Assembly: GCF_016862795.1 (NCBI RefSeq)
Contig: NZ_BONQ01000132.1
Location: forward strand, 1 to 64,000
Direction of reading: 5' to 3'
Source of the DNA: Dactylosporangium siamense
Lineage (GTDB): Bacteria; Actinomycetota; Actinomycetes; Mycobacteriales; Micromonosporaceae
DNA length: 64,000 bases
Both the position numbers and the translations under genes were made by a program. The notes under the pieces were generated by a model. That model was not told the origin of the DNA and did no database searches. It saw nothing but the letters and a program-made list of their open reading frames with translations. This document shows, piece after piece, positions 60,140 to 64,000 of this stretch. Numbering within the stretch: position 1 is the first letter of the stretch; each line of letters starts with the position of its first letter.

Positions 60140-63100
60140 CTACGCCGTCCACGCGGGGCCTTGACCGGCCCAGCTGATCATCAACAGGATGTCGTCGAGG
60201 GCGCCGGCCGCGAACAGGTTCGCGGCGTCGGCGCCGAAGGCGAGCTGCCATTCGCCGGCCGGGGAGCCGCCGGTCAGCGGCAACCAGGCCGGCGCGTTGC
60301 CCCGCCGGGTGCCGGCCAGCCCGTTGGTCACCGTCGCCGCACCGCCCGCGGTGCCCTTGGTCAGGGTCAGCGTGACGTCCGGGAGCTGGGCGCCGCCGAC
60401 GAGCCGGACCGCGACGGCGGCCGTGGACAGCGCCTCGACACCGAACGGGAAGTCCACGTCCCGCAGCGGCACGGTGATCCGCCGATCGGCGCCGGCCGGG
60501 ATGGTGTTGTTGAGGTCGTACCACTGGTCCGGGAAGTCCTGGGCCAGGCTGAAGACCCGGTCGGCGCCCCGCTCGCGGTTCGTGTTGAGCTTCGCGGTGA
60601 CCTGGCTGCGGTAGTTCTCGTCGTGCAGCGCGGTGTATTCGACGGTGACGAGGACGTCGGCGATGCTGTCGAAGTCGAACGGGTTCGCCGCCGGCGGCAG
60701 CTGGAGCTCCCAGGTGGTGTCGACCCCGGAGGACTCGAACGGCAGCAGCACCTCGGTCTGCGTGTCCAGCTCGAACACCCCGCTGGCGTTGATCGGCGAG
60801 GTCAGCGCCACGATCGTCGGGTCGTGCCGCAGCACGATGTCGCCGAAGGTGCCGTCCTGGCCGGTGATGACCCGCGAGATGCCGTTGGAGTACAGCGTGG
60901 CGCGGATCCCCCGGTCCGGCGGCACCAGTGCGACGACGCTGGTCCGCACCTGCCGGATCATGCGCAGGTAGTGGCCCGGGAAGTCGTTGTCGAACAACGC
61001 CATCGGCGTGGCGAAGCTCAGCGTGCCGGTGCGCCGGAACTCCAGGAACTCCACCGGCATCAGCCGGGCCAGGGAGAACGTCTGCGACAGGTTGAGCCGG
61101 CGGCGTTCGGAGTGCAGCGCGTAGTCCTCCAGCCGCGACACGTCGGCGGTGAGCTGCTCGGCGCCGGTCAGCCCGCGCCGGTCGATCTGCACCGTGCTCG
61201 CGCCCGCCTTCTGCGGCGGCTGCCAGTAGTCGTTGCGGATGAGCGCCTGCTCGGCCTCGGCCCGCTCGAAGGCCAGCTGCGCCTGGGCCAGCCGGGCGGT
61301 CGCGGTGGCCTGCTGGAGGAAGTAGCGGTAGACGCCGCCGAGGGTGTTGCTCATCCACTGGTACAGGTCGGCGTTGGTGAACTGGGCGTTGAGGAACCGC
61401 ACCAGCGCCACCGACTGGTCGTGCTGGAGGTTCGCGATGACCTGCTCCTGGTCGGCGATCGCGACCTGGTCGTTGGCGATGACCACCTGCGCGGCGGCGA
61501 CCAGCGCCTCCTGCTCGGCGGCCGTCTGCTGGACCCGCCAGTCCTGGCGGCGTTGCTCGATGCCGGCCTGGAGCTGGTTGGCCTGGATCTGGGCGTCGAG
61601 GTTGTTCAGCGAGTTCTCCAGGAAGCCCTTGGCCACCGACGCCGTCCCCAGCCCGACCCCGAGGGCGACGCTGGCGCCGAGGCTCTGGACCGCCTTGAAG
61701 AAGCCCGCGGCGTTCGACGCGGCCTGCATGACCCCGATCGCCGCGTCCGTGTCGGCGATGTGGTTGCGGATGTCCCGCATGCGCGGGAACTGGTCGAGCA
61801 GGTCCTGCTCGTAGCGGTTCGGCGGCGCGTCGATCAGCTGGGTGTAGGTGCCGGCCATGACGTCGGCCTTGTCGCGCTGCGCGACGGCGGCGGCGACCCC
61901 GTCGGTGGCCTCCTTGACCCGGGTGACCGCCAGCGTCACCTGGGCCGCGCTGAGGTCGACGCCCTTGAGCGCGTCGAACAGGCGCAGGCCGCGCTCGTCG
62001 TACTTCTCCAGCGCGGCCAGGTAGCCCGCCTCGATCTGGCTGGCCTGGGCGGTGAGCTGGCGGGCCCGCTCCAGCAGCGTCTTGAACCGCAGCGGGGTGG
62101 GTTGGCGCACCGTCGTCTGCGCGGTGATGCCCTGCGTCCTGGGCATGCCGGCGATGTTGCGGCCCTGGCGCAGCTTGGCCAGCTGGACCCTGGCCCGGGC
62201 GCGCAGGGCGTCGAGCTCGGGGATCGGCAGCGCCGGCTCGCCGTGGTTGACCGGCAGCTGCGGCACGAAGACCGGTGCGTCCAGCAGCCGCCGGGCGGTC
62301 ACGTAGAGCGTGCGCGCGTTGGCGATCGACTCGTCGGTCTCCCGGGTGAACTCGGCGTCGGCGAAGTCGAGGTGGCACCGGATGACGGCGAGCAGCGTGT
62401 ACCGGTTGTACGGGGCGGGACGGTTCGCGATGAGCGCGAACGGGTCCAGCATCGTGGTCCACCCCGGCGGGAACGTGAGGTCCGGGCGGAACAGCTGCTC
62501 GGTGTTCATCTTGTGGAAGGAGCGGACCGGGTCGGCGACGTCGTAGGGGTAGACGATCCAGTACCAGTCCAGGGCGGCCCGGAAGTCGCCGGCCGACTGC
62601 AGGCGCTGCGCCAGCAGCAGCGGGACCACCCAGAAGGCCGCCCGCGCGGCCGGCTCCGGCAGCTGCGCGGACCGGTCGCGGAGCCGCCGCTGGTGCTCGA
62701 GCGAGCGTTGCGGGTTGAGGTAGGCCAGGTCGTGGACGCCGATCCCGTCCAGGTAGTGCCGGCCCGCCACCACCGCCCCCTCCGCGCTGAACGGGCCCGA
62801 GCCGCGGATGGTCGTGAACAGGGTGTCCAGCGGCGACGGCGGGTCGTTGCCGGGCACCAGCAGGGTCGGGTCCAGGTGCCGCTCCGGGAACAGGAACGCC
62901 ATGGTGGCGGCCTGCCAGCTGCCCAGTTCGCCCATCCAGACCCAGGCGGCGGTGAAGACGTCCACCTCGATCTGCCAGCCGAACGCCGGGTGGGCGGGGA
63001 CCAGCTCGCCCGAACGCTTCGCCGACAGCAGCGACTGGACGCTCTCGACGGCCTGGCGGATCCTGGTGGTCCGCAGCGCGCCGGCCGCGAGGACGTCGAC

Positions 63101-64000
63101 CAGGAACAGGCCCGAGAGGGCCTCGCCGATCTCCGTGATGTCGTCGCTGCCGGCCGGCAGCAGGTGCGCCAGCAGCGCGTCCCGCAGGATCGGCAGCGTC
63201 GCCTGCTCGGTCGCCGACACCGCCTGCGCGCTGGCGTCGATGAGGTCCTGGCGCTGCGCGACGCGCCCGCGCAGCACCGACCGCCAGCCGGCCCGGGCAC
63301 GGGGGTCCACCCGCAGCGGGTTCACCACCGGGCCGGTGTCGGTGGCGCTCAGTGTGAAGAAGTCCGGCGACAGGACGAACCCGGTCTCCTGCGCCAGCCA
63401 GGCGGCGACCAGCGTCGACTTGTGCGCGCCGACCAGCACGGCGATGGCGTCGGCCCACTCGGCCGGGGTCAGCGGCCCGGTCGCGGCGAGCCGGGTGGCC
63501 CGGCGCAGGTTCAGGAAGCCGGTCCGGGTCAGCCCCAGCCCGCGCAGGTCGGCCGCGATGTCGCCGCCCTGCCGGTCGCGGGTCTCCAGCGCGGCCAGAT
63601 CGGCGCCGGGCAGCGCGGTGCCCAGGATCGCCGCCATGCCCTTGGCGGCGTCGGGCGCGCCGGTGCGCTGCTGGTCCAGCTGGTTCGCGTATGCGCTCAG
63701 CACGCCGGCCCGCTGGGTGAGCAGCGCCCGGATCGGGTCGCCCTTCGGGTCGGCGACGACGTCGGCGGCGCCGACGACGTCCGGGTCGGCGAGCACCGCG
63801 AACGGCGGCGGGGTCGTCGGGTGCTGGTCCTGCTCGGCCCAGGACAGCGCGAGTGCCTTCAGCCGCCAGGTGAGCAGCAACGGCATGGCCGGCTCCCGCA
63901 GCGGGTCGGTCACGATCGTGGTGGGCAGGCCGAAGAGCGACTCGAGGGCCGCCTCGGTGCGCGCCGGGCCGTCCAGCAGCAGCAGGCCGAGCTCGTCCGG
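60140..64000 (-). CDS. Tc toxin TcA C-terminal part (truncated by window edge)
   Basis: The frame stays open to the window end, so the 5' part lies outside; 1286 residues are visible. The first 550 or so continue TcA shell/neuraminidase-like sequence (FSAEGAVVAGRHYLDGIGVHDLAYLNPQRSLEHQ, then WIVYPYDVADP). A long helical shaft and pore-forming region follow (QIEAGYLAALEKYDERGL, hydrophobic SLGASVALGVGLGTASVAKG, many Gln/Ala heptads). It ends with the TcB-binding domain (FSLARLMPVEFLEFRRTGTLSFATPMALFDNDFPGHYLRMI and SINASGVFE-like SPINASGVFEL). A GTG at 63913 looks like a start, but the sequence upstream continues in the same style without a stop, so it is internal. It is co-transcribed with the TcB-TcC gene. 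Confidence 0.92.
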   Translation of the reverse strand, partial: PDELGLLLLDGPARTEAALESLFGLPTTIVTDPLREPAMPLLLTWRLKALALSWAEQDQHPTTPPPFAVLADPDVVGAADVVADPKGDPIRALLTQRAGVLSAYANQLDQQRTGAPDAAKGMAAILGTALPGADLAALETRDRQGGDIAADLRGLGLTRTGFLNLRRATRLAATGPLTPAEWADAIAVLVGAHKSTLVAAWLAQETGFVLSPDFFTLSATDTGPVVNPLRVDPRARAGWRSVLRGRVAQRQDLIDASAQAVSATEQATLPILRDALLAHLLPAGSDDITEIGEALSGLFLVDVLAAGALRTTRIRQAVESVQSLLSAKRSGELVPAHPAFGWQIEVDVFTAAWVWMGELGSWQAATMAFLFPERHLDPTLLVPGNDPPSPLDTLFTTIRGSGPFSAEGAVVAGRHYLDGIGVHDLAYLNPQRSLEHQRRLRDRSAQLPEPAARAAFWVVPLLLAQRLQSAGDFRAALDWYWIVYPYDVADPVRSFHKMNTEQLFRPDLTFPPGWTTMLDPFALIANRPAPYNRYTLLAVIRCHLDFADAEFTRETDESIANARTLYVTARRLLDAPVFVPQLPVNHGEPALPIPELDALRARARVQLAKLRQGRNIAGMPRTQGITAQTTVRQPTPLRFKTLLERARQLTAQASQIEAGYLAALEKYDERGLRLFDALKGVDLSAAQVTLAVTRVKEATDGVAAAVAQRDKADVMAGTYTQLIDAPPNRYEQDLLDQFPRMRDIRNHIADTDAAIGVMQAASNAAGFFKAVQSLGASVALGVGLGTASVAKGFLENSLNNLDAQIQANQLQAGIEQRRQDWRVQQTAAEQEALVAAAQVVIANDQVAIADQEQVIANLQHDQSVALVRFLNAQFTNADLYQWMSNTLGGVYRYFLQQATATARLAQAQLAFERAEAEQALIRNDYWQPPQKAGASTVQIDRRGLTGAEQLTADVSRLEDYALHSERRRLNLSQTFSLARLMPVEFLEFRRTGTLSFATPMALFDNDFPGHYLRMIRQVRTSVVALVPPDRGIRATLYSNGISRVITGQDGTFGDIVLRHDPTIVALTSPINASGVFELDTQTEVLLPFESSGVDTTWELQLPPAANPFDFDSIADVLVTVEYTALHDENYRSQVTAKLNTNRERGADRVFSLAQDFPDQWYDLNNTIPAGADRRITVPLRDVDFPFGVEALSTAAVAVRLVGGAQLPDVTLTLTKGTAGGAATVTNGLAGTRRGNAPAWLPLTGGSPAGEWQLAFGADAANLFAAGALDDILLMISWAGQGPAWTA

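Noticed and set aside
60126..63458. A second minus-strand frame of 1110 codons inside the TcA gene
   Set aside because: Out of frame with the gene that carries TcA motifs; its sequence is Arg/Gly/Ala shadow.
63911..63913. GTG at 63913 as the start of the TcA gene
   Set aside because: The frame continues without a stop to base 64000 with TcA-like composition, so the gene is cut by the window edge.

Overview
The window looks like chromosome of a high-GC, multicellular-type actinomycete, most likely Micromonosporaceae or a relative. This rests on extreme GC bias at codon third positions, many GTG/TTG starts, CebR-type GGGAGCGCTCCC operators at a cellulase, a RicT-like PSP1 protein, and SAV_2336/VMAP-type NTPase systems. 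The genus is not proven.

Layout. (1) 93-5105: an LPXTG wall protein diverging from a RicT-like protein, then a fasciclin lipoprotein / sulfite-oxidase-like molybdoenzyme operon. (2) 5116-12866: a GH5 cellulase with FN3 and CBM3 modules behind two CebR-like operators. Facing it are two NarL-type regulators, the second with a degenerate receiver. Next comes an operon of a GGDEF-EAL protein and a histidine kinase whose C-terminus crosses the membrane again and ends in an outside cellulose-binding CBM2. I read this block as a candidate cellulose-sensing circuit. (3) 13135-19888: an O-antigen-ligase-like membrane protein with a small secreted partner, then two secreted discoidin proteins, one an animal-type haem peroxidase. 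Both have AGCGCT-core palindromes upstream that resemble the cellulase operators.

(4) 19936-44400: a 24.5-kb block of 16 co-directional, mostly overlapping genes that forms an elaborate NTP-dependent conflict system. The leading 12-gene part holds a membrane protein, the vWA/PP2C/kinase triad (YegL-YegK-YegI or TerY-P type), a radical-SAM enzyme, a coiled-coil protein, a Clp-like AAA+, a helical-repeat protein, a double-GTPase-2 protein, two GAP1-like proteins and an exported vWA protein. The trailing 4-gene part holds an alpha/beta-hydrolase effector, a VMAP-like protein, a MoxR ATPase and a giant protein joining a vWA-like SAV_2336 region, a Roc-COR GTPase and a second double-GTPase. The GTPase copy shared by the two parts suggests they work as one machine. 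Such systems are believed to restrict phages or trigger suicide; that role is inferred here.

(5) 44882-50252: an OmpR-type two-component system (regulator then kinase) diverging from a lipoprotein / MacA-like adaptor / MacB-like ABC operon, with an inverted repeat in the shared promoter. (6) 50396-52959: tRNA-Thr(CGU) with a strong hairpin, a membrane metallophosphoesterase and a small regulator-tail protein. (7) 53062-64000: an insecticidal-type Tc toxin locus on the minus strand, with a TcB-TcC fusion carrying an unrecognised 325-residue tail and the C-terminal part of a TcA protein that runs off the window.
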